From VFMC01 sp040380855 (GTDB lineage: Bacteria > Actinomycetota > Acidimicrobiia > Acidimicrobiales > Ilumatobacteraceae), in NCBI GenBank assembly GCA_040380855.1, contig JBEIIG010000006.1, forward strand, positions 1-64,000: a DNA stretch of 64,000 nt, read 5' to 3'. Under the pieces are notes generated by a model. It was not told the DNA's origin. It searched no databases and saw nothing but the letters and a program-made list of their open reading frames with translations. Below, piece after piece: positions 31,870 to 40,992 of this stretch (its first letter is position 1; the number at the start of each line of letters is the position of its first letter). The position numbers were made by a program, and so were the translations under genes.

Positions 31870-34800
31870 TCAGGCGCCGAAACGGGCGAGGTCGCGGTTG
31901 ATGCGCTGCGGGCTCACCGACACGGCGGTGCCGAGGGTCTGGGCGAACTCGCTCACCCGCAGTTCCTCGAGCAGCCACCCCAGTTCCACCGCATCGGGTG
32001 GCAGGGGTTGCTTCGATCGCTCGTACGCGTCGAGCAGCGTCTCGTAGCGGGTCTCGAGCGCAGCCACTGTGCGCAGGCGCTGCACATCGCGCTGAGGCCC
32101 GTCGACCACCTTGTCGAGTCGGCGCTCGATGCCGCGCACGTAGCGCAACACATCGGGGAGCCGCCGTATCCCGGCGGTGGCCACGAAGCGGCGGCGCACC
32201 AGACGGCGCAGGTGACGCCGGGCGTCGTCGACGCTCGTCGCGAGCGACGCACTGCTCATCCGGTCGAGCATCGTCTCCACCCCGTTGGCCACCGCCACCA
32301 CCTCGGCTGCGGCACGCAGCGCATCGCCCGCCGTCGGGGCCAGCCGCTCGCGACCGGCCGCCACCAGCGCGGCGAAGGCATCGGCGTCGAACGGCAGGCT
32401 GTCGTGCCGTTGCACGTGCTCGGTCACCAACAGGTCGGCGGCGGCGGTGATGCACTGGTCGGCCAACTCGTCGAGCTCGACCCGCTCGCTGCGCGCGATC
32501 GCCAGGCGCTGCGCGTTGGTGAGACCCTGCACCACCTGTTTGCGGGTGACGGTGACCGCCAGCAGCAGCAGGCGGCGCACCCCGGCACGCATCACCCGTG
32601 CCTGCAGTTCGGGGGTGGTGAAGATGCGCAGGCTCACGCTGTCGCCGTCGTCGAGCAGTGCCGGATAGCCGAGCACGCTGTGCCCGTCGCCCACCGTCTC
32701 GACCTGCTGCGGCAGCGTGCCGACGTCCCAGGTGACGATGCCCGCCCGCTCGGCCAGCGGCGCCGAGGCGGCGATGGCGGCCCGCATCCGTCCCTCGAGC
32801 GCTCGCCGCAGCGCGTGGATGTCCTTGCCGATGCCGAGGCTGGTGCCCGATGCGTCGTCGATCGAGAACGTCATGCGCAGGTGATCGGGCACGCGTGCCC
32901 CGTCGAACAGGGCGGGTGCGACCCGTTCGCCGAGCATCTCGGTGAGCACCCGGGCGAGCGACGCCACCAGCCGCCCATCGGCCGGGTCGATACGACGGCA
33001 CGCGGCGGCGATCGTCTCGGCCGCCGGCACCATCGCGCGCCGCACCTCTTTGGGCAGGGTGCGGCACAGCGCGGTCACCAGCTCTTCGCGCAGGCCGGGC
33101 ACCAGCCAGTCGAACCCTTCGTCGCCCACGCGGTTCAGCACCGTGAGCGGTACGTGCACGGTGGCACCGTCGTCGGGCGCGCCCGGCTCGTACCGATAGG
33201 TGAGGCGCAGGTCGAGGCCGTCGTAGTGCCAGGTGTCGGGGAACTCGTCGGTGACCGCAGGGCCGGCCACGTCGCCGAGCAGCGCCTCGGCGGTGATGTG
33301 GAGCGCATCGGGACGGGTGCGGCGCTCCTGTTTCCACCACCGGTCGAAGTGGCGGGTCGACACCACGTCTGCGCCCACCCGGCGGTCGTAGAAGGCGAAC
33401 ACCATCTCGTCGTCGATCAGGTCGAACCGACGCACACGGTCACCCATCGTGCGCAGGTCGTGGAGGATGGCCCGGTTCTCGGCCACGAACGTGTGCTGGG
33501 TCTCCCACTCGCCCTCCACCAGGGCGTGGCGGATGAACATCTCGCGTGCCAGATCGCGGTCGAGCCGGTCGAGGCCGATGGTGCGGCCCGCCACGATCGG
33601 CAGGCCGAACAGCGTCGCCCGTTCGATCACCACCGCCCGGCCGTTGTGTGCATCCCAGGTGGGGTCGCCGTACGAGTACTTCACGAGTGGGCCGGCCAGA
33701 CGTTCGGCCCACTCGGGTTGCACCGCTGCCGTCATCCGTCCCCACAGCCGGTTGGTCTCGACGAGTTCGGCGGCCATCAACCACTTCGGTGGTTTCTTCG
33801 CCAGCACCGACCCCGACGCCACCACGAACTTCGAGCCGTACGCGCCGCGGAACTCGCGGCTGTCGCCGTCGCGCACACCCAGATGGCTGAGCAGGCCCGA
33901 CAGCAGTGCCTGGTGGACGCGGTCGGGATGGGCCGCCTCGGTTCCACCGCGCACACCGAGCTGCCCGGCCACCTGGCGCAACTGGCTGTAGAGGTCTTGC
34001 CATTCGCGGACGCGCAGGTAGTTCAGGTACTCGGCCCGGCACAGCTTGCGGAACTGGTTGCTGCTCAACTGCTGCTGCTGTTCGCGCAGGTTGTCCCACA
34101 GTTTCACCAGCGCCAGGAAGTCGCTGCCCTGTGCGGCGAAGCGACGATGCGCCTCGTCGGCAGCCTGGCGGTGTTCGGCGGGGTGTTCACGTGGGTCCTG
34201 GATCGACAGCGCAGCAGCGATGACCAACACCTCGCGCACCCCGCCGTGCCGATCGGCCTCCAGCACCATGCGGCCGAGGCGCGGGTCGACTGGCAGCCGG
34301 GCGAGGCGTTTGCCGATCGCGGTGAGTCGGCGATGCGCGTCGTCGGCGCCGTCGGCGGGCTGCAGGGCACCCAGTTCGTCGAGCAACGCATAGCCGTCGC
34401 GCACCGAGCGTCGGTCGGGCGGTTCGACGAACGGGAACGCCGCCACGTCGCCCAGGCCGAGTGCCGTCATCTGCAGGATGACCGATGCGAGGTTGGTGCG
34501 CAGGATCTCGGGCTCGGTGAACTCGGGCCGCGCGGCGAACTCGGCCTCGTCGTACAGGCGGATGCAGATACCGGGTGCCACGCGGCCGCAGCGGCCGGCG
34601 CGCTGGTTGGCCGAGGCCTGCGAGATCGGTTCGATGGGCAGGCGCTGCACCTTCAGCCGGTGGCTGTAGCGCGAGATGCGGGCCACGCCGGTGTCGACGA
34701 CGTACCGCACACCGGGCACGGTGAGCGAGGTCTCGGCGATGTTGGTGCTCAGCACCACCCGCCGACCGGTGTGGGGCTGGAAGATGCGGTGCTGCTCGAC

Positions 34801-35646
34801 CGAGCTGAGTCGGGCGTACAGCGGCAGCACCGTGGTGTTGCGCAGGTCGAGGCGGCGCAGCGCATCGGCTGCGTCGTGGATCTCGCGCTCGCCCGACAGG
34901 AAGACCAAGATGTCGCCCGGCCCCTCGGCGCTCAGTTCCTGCACGGCATCGCAGATGGCCTGCACCTGGTCGACGCCGCCCTCGTCGCCGCCGAATCCGT
35001 CGGCCTCGATGGGGCGGTAGCGCACCTCGACGGGATAGCTGCGACCGCTCACCTCCACCACCGGTGCACCGTCGAAGTGTTCGCTGAACCGGGCGGTGTC
35101 GATGGTGGCCGAGGTGACGATCACCTTCAGGTCGGGGCGCTTCGGCAACAGTTGCTTCAGGTAGCCCAGCAGGAAGTCGACGTTCAGGCTGCGCTCGTGC
35201 GCCTCGTCGATGATGATCGTGTCGTAGCGGCGCAGCATGCGGTCGCGTTGGATCTCGGCGAGCAGGATGCCGTCGGTCATCACCTTCACGAGGGTCTCGG
35301 GGCCTACCTTGTCGGTGAAGCGCACCGTGTACCCCACCGCCGCGCCGATCGACGATCCGAGTTCCTCGGCCACCCGTTCGGCGATGGTGCGCGCCGCGAC
35401 GCGTCGGGGCTGGGTGTGGCCGATCATGCCCTCAACCCCGCGGCCCAGTTCGAGGCACAACTTGGGCAGCTGGGTGCTCTTGCCCGAACCGGTCTCGCCG
35501 GCCACCACCACCACCTGATGGTCGCGGATGGCGGCCAGCAGCTCGTCGCGCATTCCTGCGATCGGCAGCGACTCGGGCGTGTCGAACGCGCCGGCCGACC
35601 GCATCGATGCGGCCAGCACTGCACGGGGCGACGAGGGGGCGTTCAT
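31870..35646 (-). CDS. hrpA: DEAH-box ATP-dependent RNA helicase HrpA
   Basis: 1258 residues, full-length HrpA. Walker A GETGSGKSTQLP lies near residue 50, DEAHERSL near 150, SAT in VIVTSATIDT, and motif VI NQRAGRCGRVAPG near 340. These are followed by the helicase-associated, OB-fold and DUF3418 C-terminal regions. HrpA helps resolve stalled ribosomes and remodels RNA. ATG at 35644-35646. It converges on ilvA with 10 bases between stops and runs head-on into nothing else. Confidence 0.95.
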   Translation of the reverse strand: MNAPSSPRAVLAASMRSAGAFDTPESLPIAGMRDELLAAIRDHQVVVVAGETGSGKSTQLPKLCLELGRGVEGMIGHTQPRRVAARTIAERVAEELGSSIGAAVGYTVRFTDKVGPETLVKVMTDGILLAEIQRDRMLRRYDTIIIDEAHERSLNVDFLLGYLKQLLPKRPDLKVIVTSATIDTARFSEHFDGAPVVEVSGRSYPVEVRYRPIEADGFGGDEGGVDQVQAICDAVQELSAEGPGDILVFLSGEREIHDAADALRRLDLRNTTVLPLYARLSSVEQHRIFQPHTGRRVVLSTNIAETSLTVPGVRYVVDTGVARISRYSHRLKVQRLPIEPISQASANQRAGRCGRVAPGICIRLYDEAEFAARPEFTEPEILRTNLASVILQMTALGLGDVAAFPFVEPPDRRSVRDGYALLDELGALQPADGADDAHRRLTAIGKRLARLPVDPRLGRMVLEADRHGGVREVLVIAAALSIQDPREHPAEHRQAADEAHRRFAAQGSDFLALVKLWDNLREQQQQLSSNQFRKLCRAEYLNYLRVREWQDLYSQLRQVAGQLGVRGGTEAAHPDRVHQALLSGLLSHLGVRDGDSREFRGAYGSKFVVASGSVLAKKPPKWLMAAELVETNRLWGRMTAAVQPEWAERLAGPLVKYSYGDPTWDAHNGRAVVIERATLFGLPIVAGRTIGLDRLDRDLAREMFIRHALVEGEWETQHTFVAENRAILHDLRTMGDRVRRFDLIDDEMVFAFYDRRVGADVVSTRHFDRWWKQERRTRPDALHITAEALLGDVAGPAVTDEFPDTWHYDGLDLRLTYRYEPGAPDDGATVHVPLTVLNRVGDEGFDWLVPGLREELVTALCRTLPKEVRRAMVPAAETIAAACRRIDPADGRLVASLARVLTEMLGERVAPALFDGARVPDHLRMTFSIDDASGTSLGIGKDIHALRRALEGRMRAAIAASAPLAERAGIVTWDVGTLPQQVETVGDGHSVLGYPALLDDGDSVSLRIFTTPELQARVMRAGVRRLLLLAVTVTRKQVVQGLTNAQRLAIARSERVELDELADQCITAAADLLVTEHVQRHDSLPFDADAFAALVAAGRERLAPTAGDALRAAAEVVAVANGVETMLDRMSSASLATSVDDARRHLRRLVRRRFVATAGIRRLPDVLRYVRGIERRLDKVVDGPQRDVQRLRTVAALETRYETLLDAYERSKQPLPPDAVELGWLLEELRVSEFAQTLGTAVSVSPQRINRDLARFGA

Positions 35647-35689
35647 GGGCGGCGACCAGTCTGCCGCCGCGGCCGGTCGGCGCGACGCG

Positions 35690-37651
35690 TCAGCCCAGCA
35701 GGTCGAAGTCGCTCGGGTCGGGCTGCTTGGTGCGCTGCCAGTACTCGAGCAGGGTGAACGGCCAGTTCTGTGCCACGCGGCCCTTTGCGTTCTTGTACCA
35801 GCTGTTCACCGGGCTCCAACCCCAGGCCATCCGCTTGTTCTCGGCATCCACCGCCTCGTTGAACCGGTCGTGCACCTCGCGCTTCACCTCGAGGGCAGTG
35901 GCACCTTCGCCGAGCATCATCTTCAGCAGGCCGAGGATGTAGCGCACACCGCACTCGCTGAAGTAGATGATGCTGCCGTTGATGACGATGTTGGTGTTCG
36001 GGCCGTACAGGCAGAACAGGTTGGGGAAGCCCGGCACCACCACACCCAGATAGGCACGCGCGTCGCCGTCCCACTGTTCGTGCAGGTCGATGCCGTCACG
36101 GCCGGTCACGCGCATCGGCGCCAGGAAGTTCGAGGCCTGATAGCCGGTGCCGTAGATGATGACGTCGGCGTCGTAGTGGCGGCCGTCGGCCATCGTCACC
36201 CCGGTGGTGTCGACATGCCCGATGCGGTCGGTGACGAGCTCGACGTTGGGGCGCTTCAGGGTGCTCGCCCAGATGCCGTTGTCGCGGACGGCCCGCTTCG
36301 CGCCGGGCGGGTAGTCGGGGATCACTTTGGCCAGCAGATCGGGACGGTCGCCGAACTGCTCCTGGTAGTAGAGCAGCAGCATCTGCTTGCCCATCTCGCT
36401 GATCTCGCTCACCGACGTTCCGTCACCGTGCCAGTGCGGGTCGACCCGTACCCCTTCCAGCGCGCCGTCGCCCATCCGCCAGAAGATGGCGAAGCGGGTG
36501 AGTTCGCTGTAGGTGGGCACATGCCGGTAGAGCCACCGCAGGCCGGGTGCCACCGGGTCGTGGTAGTCGGGCGTCGGGGCGATCCACGGCGGGGTGCGCT
36601 GGAACACCGTCACACTGCCGGCGACCTTGGCCACCTCGGGGATGAACTGCAGGGCGCTGGCACCGGTGCCGATGACGAGCACCCGCAGTCCGGTGAGGTC
36701 GAGGTCGTGACGCCATTCGGCCGAGTGGAAGGAGGGACCCTCGAACTCGGCGATGCCGTCGATCGTCGGCCACAACGGGCGGTTCAGTTGGCCGACGGCG
36801 CTGATGACCGCATTCGCCCGGATCGACTGGTCGACCCCTGCCGAGTCGGTGTAGTGCACGGTCCACAGCAGTTCGTCGTCGCTCCAGGTGGCCGACTGCA
36901 CCGTGCAGCCCGAGCGGATGTTGGGGGTGATGCCGAAGGCCTCGGCGCAGTCGTGGAAGTAGCGCTCGAGCACGGGCTGGGGCGAGTAGTGCGACGGCCA
37001 GTCGTGACGCTGGGCGAAGCTGTAGCTGTAGTTGTGGTTCGGGTTGTCGACCCGACACCCCGGGTAGGCAGCCTCGTGCCAGGTGCCACCGACGGCGTCG
37101 TTCTTGTCGAGGATCGTGTAGCTGATGCCCGCCTGCTGCAGACGGTGCGCCGACACGATGCCCGACATGCCGCTGCCGATGATGACCACCCGGAAGTCGA
37201 CATCGGGGGCCACCTGGGCGAGGGTCCAGTCGGGTGCACGGCGGTCCTCGCCGCGATAGGCGAGTTCCTCTTCGAGCAGGGGCAGATAGGGCGCCATGCC
37301 CTCGGTGAGGCCGACGGTGTACTCGAGGATCCGCTGCAGGTCGGCGTCGCTCGGTGGCGGGGCGGGCACACATCCCCCGTCGCGGTAGCGCGCCAGCGCA
37401 TCGAGGGCGATCTCGCGGATGAGCGACTGCTGCTCGTCGGTGAGGCCGCCCTGCGGCATCGAGATGAGCAGCGGGTCGATCCGCAGTTCGGGCCGCAGCA
37501 GCGACAGGTCGCCGGTGAGGTAGGCCAACGCGGGCAGCAGCGGCGGGAGGTGGGCGTCGTCGAGCGCGGCGCGGATGTCGTCGTCGGATTCGGTGATCGG
37601 TTCGACTCCGCTGACGAAGGGACTCGGTGACGACGACACGCTGAGCGACAT
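35690..37651 (-). CDS. Flavin monooxygenase, Baeyer-Villiger type
   Basis: 653 residues. The FAD site is VVIIGSGMSGIVSAHRL near residue 155 and the NADPH site LRVLVIGTGASALQFIP near 325. Between them the Baeyer-Villiger fingerprint F-x-G-x3-H-x3-W is satisfied by FEGPSFHSAEW. An N-terminal extension of about 145 residues precedes the FAD domain, as in some larger steroid or cyclododecanone BVMOs. It is predicted to insert oxygen next to a ketone using NADPH. A substrate cannot be named. Confidence 0.9.
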   Translation of the reverse strand: MSLSVSSSPSPFVSGVEPITESDDDIRAALDDAHLPPLLPALAYLTGDLSLLRPELRIDPLLISMPQGGLTDEQQSLIREIALDALARYRDGGCVPAPPPSDADLQRILEYTVGLTEGMAPYLPLLEEELAYRGEDRRAPDWTLAQVAPDVDFRVVIIGSGMSGIVSAHRLQQAGISYTILDKNDAVGGTWHEAAYPGCRVDNPNHNYSYSFAQRHDWPSHYSPQPVLERYFHDCAEAFGITPNIRSGCTVQSATWSDDELLWTVHYTDSAGVDQSIRANAVISAVGQLNRPLWPTIDGIAEFEGPSFHSAEWRHDLDLTGLRVLVIGTGASALQFIPEVAKVAGSVTVFQRTPPWIAPTPDYHDPVAPGLRWLYRHVPTYSELTRFAIFWRMGDGALEGVRVDPHWHGDGTSVSEISEMGKQMLLLYYQEQFGDRPDLLAKVIPDYPPGAKRAVRDNGIWASTLKRPNVELVTDRIGHVDTTGVTMADGRHYDADVIIYGTGYQASNFLAPMRVTGRDGIDLHEQWDGDARAYLGVVVPGFPNLFCLYGPNTNIVINGSIIYFSECGVRYILGLLKMMLGEGATALEVKREVHDRFNEAVDAENKRMAWGWSPVNSWYKNAKGRVAQNWPFTLLEYWQRTKQPDPSDFDLLG

Positions 37652-37730
37652 GGGGGGATCATCGCCGCCGCGGCCGGGCGGAAGCGAAGCGGAGGAACCA
37701 TCTGCGATGGTGTGCCTGCACCAGCAGGGC

Positions 37731-37736
37731 TAGGGT
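37731..37736 (+). promoter_or_regulatory. -10 hexamer TAGGGT, leaderless promoter
   Basis: TAGGGT lies 8 bases before ATG 37745. A small inverted repeat, ACCATC/GATGGT (37697-37711), lies just upstream at roughly the -35 region. Confidence 0.45.
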
Positions 37737-37744
37737 CGCACGCG

Positions 37745-38164
37745 ATGACGACCAGCGGCCACGAACCGGGCACCGAGACGCTCGACGAGGAGGAGTGCCG
37801 GGCACTGCTGGCCCTGCGCGGCATGGGCCGGGTGGCGTTCGTCGCCGACGGGTTCCCGATGATCCTGCCGGTGAACTACACCCTCGTCGGCGGGTTGATC
37901 GTGTTGCGTACCGACCCGGGTAGCAAGCTCACCCACCTGCCGCTGGCGCCTGCCGCGTTCGAGATCGACGGCCGCGACGACCACCGCACGATGTGGAGCG
38001 TGGTGGTGCAGGGCCATGCCCGCGAGATCACCACTGCGCTCGGCGACACCTACGAGCGGGTACGCGCTGCCGCCATCGACGTGCTGGCCCCTGGCGACAA
38101 GGCGCACTGGATCGGCATCGAGATCGAGCGGATCAGTGGTCGGCGCATCGCCGCCGATCACTGA
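37745..38164 (+). CDS. Pyridoxamine 5'-phosphate oxidase-like (flavin-binding) protein
   Basis: 139 residues, single split-barrel domain. It begins with a short acidic helix, LDEEECRALLALRGMGRVAFV, then PMILPVNYTLVGGLIVLRTD, GSKLTHL and VVVQGHAREI. This is the pattern of small PNPOx-like/NimA-like proteins that bind FMN or F420. Members include nitroreductases and cofactor sequestration proteins; function here is open. The gene stands between the divergent monooxygenase and the GST-like gene, each with its own predicted promoter. Confidence 0.8.
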   Translation: MTTSGHEPGTETLDEEECRALLALRGMGRVAFVADGFPMILPVNYTLVGGLIVLRTDPGSKLTHLPLAPAAFEIDGRDDHRTMWSVVVQGHAREITTALGDTYERVRAAAIDVLAPGDKAHWIGIEIERISGRRIAADH

Positions 38165-38177
38165 AACTTGTGGCTGA

Positions 38178-38183
38178 TACCGT
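38178..38183 (+). promoter_or_regulatory. -10 hexamer TACCGT, leaderless promoter
   Basis: TACCGT lies 6 bases before ATG 38190. Confidence 0.5.
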
Positions 38184-38189
38184 GACACA

Positions 38190-39236
38190 ATGTCCGCGAC
38201 CGCCTCGTCTCGCCATCCGTTGAAACTCGCCGGTGCGTACGGTTCGCCGTACTCGCTGAAGATGAGGGCCGTGCTGCGGTACCGACAGATCCCGTTCACC
38301 TGGGTGCTGCGCGACTCACCGCTCGACGACCTGCCACCGGTGCCGGTGCGCCTCATCCCCGTCATCGCCTTCCCCGACGCCGACGGCACCTACACCGACG
38401 CGATGATCGACTCGAGCCCGCTCATCGACCGCCTCGAACGCGAGTGGTCGGGCCGCAGCCTCACGCCCACCAGCGCGCCGATCGAGTTCATCGACCGGTT
38501 GATCGAGGACTACGCCGACGAGTGGGTGACCAAGGCGATGTACCACTACCGCTGGTTCTACGACGAGGCCATCGACAAAGCGGGGCGGCTGCTGCCGCTC
38601 GACATGAACCTGCACGTATCGGACCGCGGCTGGGCGAAGGGTCGCGAGTTCATCACCCAGCGCCAGATCGGCCGGCGCGCCCTGGTGGGCTGCACCGACG
38701 AGAACCGCCCGGTGGTCGAGGCGTCGTACGAGCGGCTGCTCGACATCCTCGACGCCCTGTTCCACGAGCACCCGTTCACACTCGGCACTCGGCCGGGCCG
38801 GGGCGACTTCGGCCTGTTCGGCCAGTTGCGCCAACTGGTGATGTTCGACCCGGTGTCGGCACGCGTGGCGATCGCCCGCTCGCCCCGAACGGTGAACTGG
38901 GTCGAGCGGGTCGACGACCTCTCGTGGTGGCCGGTCGACGACGAGGTCGGCGGATGGTGCGACGGTGCCACCGTGCCCGACGCGACGAAGGCGTTGCTGG
39001 CCGAGATCGGGCGCACCTATGCACCGTTCATGCTGGCCAATGCAGCGGCCCTCGAGGTCGGTGCCGACATCGTCGAGGTGATCATCGACGGACAGCCCTA
39101 CCGGCAGGCGCCGTTCACCTATCAGGGCAAGTGCCTGGTGTGGCTCCGCGAGCACTACACCGCACTCGCTGCCGCCGACCGCACGACGGTCGACTCGTTG
39201 CTCGCCGGAACCGGATGCGAGAGGCTGTTCGGATGA
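38190..39236 (+). CDS. Glutathione S-transferase-like protein
   Basis: 348 residues. The N-terminal 80 residues look like a thioredoxin-fold GST domain (LKLAGAYGSPYSLKMRAVLR, then RLIPVIAFPDADG and a TDAMIDSSPLIDRLE segment equivalent to the glutathione-binding E-S). A long helical C-terminal part follows. Most actinobacteria lack glutathione and use mycothiol, so the thiol partner is uncertain. Its stop overlaps the start of the DsbA-like gene (ATGA), arguing for a joint thiol-based reaction. Confidence 0.75.
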   Translation: MSATASSRHPLKLAGAYGSPYSLKMRAVLRYRQIPFTWVLRDSPLDDLPPVPVRLIPVIAFPDADGTYTDAMIDSSPLIDRLEREWSGRSLTPTSAPIEFIDRLIEDYADEWVTKAMYHYRWFYDEAIDKAGRLLPLDMNLHVSDRGWAKGREFITQRQIGRRALVGCTDENRPVVEASYERLLDILDALFHEHPFTLGTRPGRGDFGLFGQLRQLVMFDPVSARVAIARSPRTVNWVERVDDLSWWPVDDEVGGWCDGATVPDATKALLAEIGRTYAPFMLANAAALEVGADIVEVIIDGQPYRQAPFTYQGKCLVWLREHYTALAAADRTTVDSLLAGTGCERLFG

Positions 39237-39976
39237 GCAGCGCACCCGACGCACCCGACACCACCGGCCCCACCACCCCCAGCACCGTCGACTTCCACTT
39301 CGACGTGATGTGCCCCTACGCCTACCAGACCGCCATCTGGATGCGCGAGGTGCGCGACCAGCTCGGCCTCACCGTGAACTGGCGCTTCTTCAGCCTCGAA
39401 GAGGTGAACCGGGTGGAGGGCAAGAAGCACCCGTGGGAGCGCGAGTGGAGCTACGGCTGGAGCATGATGCGCATCGGTGCGCTCCTGCGGCGCACCGACA
39501 TGGCCCATCTCGACGCCTGGTACGCGCGCGCCGGCAAGGCGCTGCACGAAGACGGCCACAAGCCGCACGAGCCCGCCGTCGCGCGCCATCTGCTGGCCGA
39601 GATCGGCCTCGACCCGGCCCTGGTCGATGCGGCGATCGCCGATCCCACCACACACGACGAGGTGCGGGCCGAGCACCAGCGGGTCATCGATGCCGGTGGG
39701 TTCGGCGTGCCCACGCTGTTCTTCCCCGACGGGCAGTGCCTGTTCGGGCCGGTGCTCATCGACCCACCCACGGGCGACGCCGCCCTGCGTCTGTGGCACT
39801 CGGTCACGGCGTGGCTCGAGTTCCCGCACCTGTTCGAGTTGCAGCGCCCCAAGACCCCGGCGCACGGCCGAGCCATCGCCACGGCGTTCAAGCCCTATCT
39901 CGAGGCCCGCGACTGGGTGAGCATCAACCGTGGCGAAGTGATCGGCTTCGGCAGCGCCGACCCGCGCAACGCCTGA
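39233..39976 (+). CDS. DsbA-family oxidoreductase, mycothiol-nitroreductase-like
   Basis: 247 residues, thioredoxin fold with helical insert. The active-site region is FHFDVMCPYAYQTAIWM, so the nucleophilic Cys is kept but the second Cys of the CPWC seen in Rv2466c-type enzymes is Ala. The C-terminal part GVPTLFF, LFGPVLI and FPHLFELQRPKT matches that family from memory. Single-Cys members may act by a mixed-disulfide or transferase mechanism. It is translationally coupled to the GST-like gene. Confidence 0.75.
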   Translation: MSSAPDAPDTTGPTTPSTVDFHFDVMCPYAYQTAIWMREVRDQLGLTVNWRFFSLEEVNRVEGKKHPWEREWSYGWSMMRIGALLRRTDMAHLDAWYARAGKALHEDGHKPHEPAVARHLLAEIGLDPALVDAAIADPTTHDEVRAEHQRVIDAGGFGVPTLFFPDGQCLFGPVLIDPPTGDAALRLWHSVTAWLEFPHLFELQRPKTPAHGRAIATAFKPYLEARDWVSINRGEVIGFGSADPRNA

Positions 39977-39982
39977 GGCGCA

Positions 39983-40876
39983 TCAACGGTTCTCGAACAG
40001 GCCGTCGGTGGCGGCGGCATCGGCCGCGTCGAGCTGCCACAACTGCAGTGCCGCTTCGGGCCCCTCGCTTGCCCCGTTGCCACGCAGGCTCGCCCAGCCG
40101 AGCAGTTGTCTCGCCCGCTGCGGTAGACGGGCCGCCACCTCGGGCGTGATCGACCGGGCAACCGCCTCTTCCGGCGTCAGCCACCCGACGAGGAAGCCGA
40201 TGTAGAGCGCCTTGCGCCACCGGTCGGCGGTGCGGTTCCACCCACCACCGTGCACCAGGCCGCCGACATAGACGAGCGAGCTGCCGGGCTGCAGTTCGAC
40301 CGGTTGCGCCGAGGCCGGGTCGATGGGGTGGTCGAGCGGCACGCGATGGCTACCTGGTATCACCATCGTCGCGCCCACCTCGGCGTCGTAGTCGCCGAGT
40401 GCGGTCAGCACCGACACCTGCAGCGGTATGCCGAGGCGGGCGGCGTGCGACCAGTTGGCATCGTCGCGGTGGAGGGGCTGCGCCGGATTCCCCGGGCCGA
40501 TGTAGATGGTCTCGGCCTGGCTGAGCCAGTAGTCGCCGCACGACTCGCGCAGCACCGCACCGGTGACATCGTGCAGCAGGCGGTTCAGCAGCAGTTCGTC
40601 GACGAACGCGCGGCTCTTTGCGGCCAGACCCTGGATGCGCTTGGTGTTACCGCCGTAGAAGTCGTCGACGTGATGGAGGAACCCGGGGTCGCGTTCGTCG
40701 ACGAACGGCGCGAGTTCGGCATCGATGGCGGCCACGGCGGCAGGGGCGATGCAGTCGACGAGCACGACGGCGCCATCGCGCTGCAGCGCGGCCACGATCT
40801 GGTCGACCGGGGTGCCCGGCGCACAGTGCTGCAGCCCGGCGGCCGAGCCGGCGGGACGTGATGAGATGGGGGGCAA
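39983..40876 (-). CDS. Phytanoyl-CoA dioxygenase-family protein
   Basis: 297 residues from TTG 40876. It is a non-heme Fe(II)/2-oxoglutarate oxygenase: the proximal H-x-D is in PLHRDDANWSHAA, the distal His in VYVGGLVHGGG, and the 2-oxoglutarate-binding Arg in DRWRKALYIG. It hydroxylates an unknown substrate. The frame is open to ATG 40957, but TACGGT lies exactly 6 bases before the TTG, which fits the leaderless pattern; GTG 40900 is the other option. It converges on the DsbA-like gene with 6 bases between stops. Confidence 0.8.
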   Translation of the reverse strand: MPPISSRPAGSAAGLQHCAPGTPVDQIVAALQRDGAVVLVDCIAPAAVAAIDAELAPFVDERDPGFLHHVDDFYGGNTKRIQGLAAKSRAFVDELLLNRLLHDVTGAVLRESCGDYWLSQAETIYIGPGNPAQPLHRDDANWSHAARLGIPLQVSVLTALGDYDAEVGATMVIPGSHRVPLDHPIDPASAQPVELQPGSSLVYVGGLVHGGGWNRTADRWRKALYIGFLVGWLTPEEAVARSITPEVAARLPQRARQLLGWASLRGNGASEGPEAALQLWQLDAADAAATDGLFENR

Positions 40877-40882
40877 GAGGCC

Positions 40883-40888
40883 ACCGTA
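40883..40888 (-). promoter_or_regulatory. -10 hexamer TACGGT for the dioxygenase gene
   Basis: On the minus strand TACGGT, 6 bases, then TTG 40876. This site decides the unusual TTG start. Confidence 0.4.
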
Positions 40889-40980
40889 GCCATCCCCCAC
40901 ACCCGGCGGGCGTCGGTCGCGCAGCACCGGACGACGGCAGCCTCTCGTCGACGACAATTGACAGTGCCCCTGCCACTGCC

Positions 40981-40986
40981 TAGCCT
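40981..40986 (+). promoter_or_regulatory. -10 hexamer TAGCCT, leaderless promoter
   Basis: TAGCCT lies 6 bases before ATG 40993; TTGACA (40957-40962) lies 18 bases further upstream as a -35. Confidence 0.6.
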
Positions 40987-40992
40987 CCGCCC

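Noticed and set aside
31483..35757. A 1424-codon uninterrupted frame on the plus strand opposite hrpA
   Set aside because: Composition is His/Arg/Gly/Val-rich and lacks any domain; it mirrors the codon pattern of the real minus-strand helicase, as expected in high-GC DNA.
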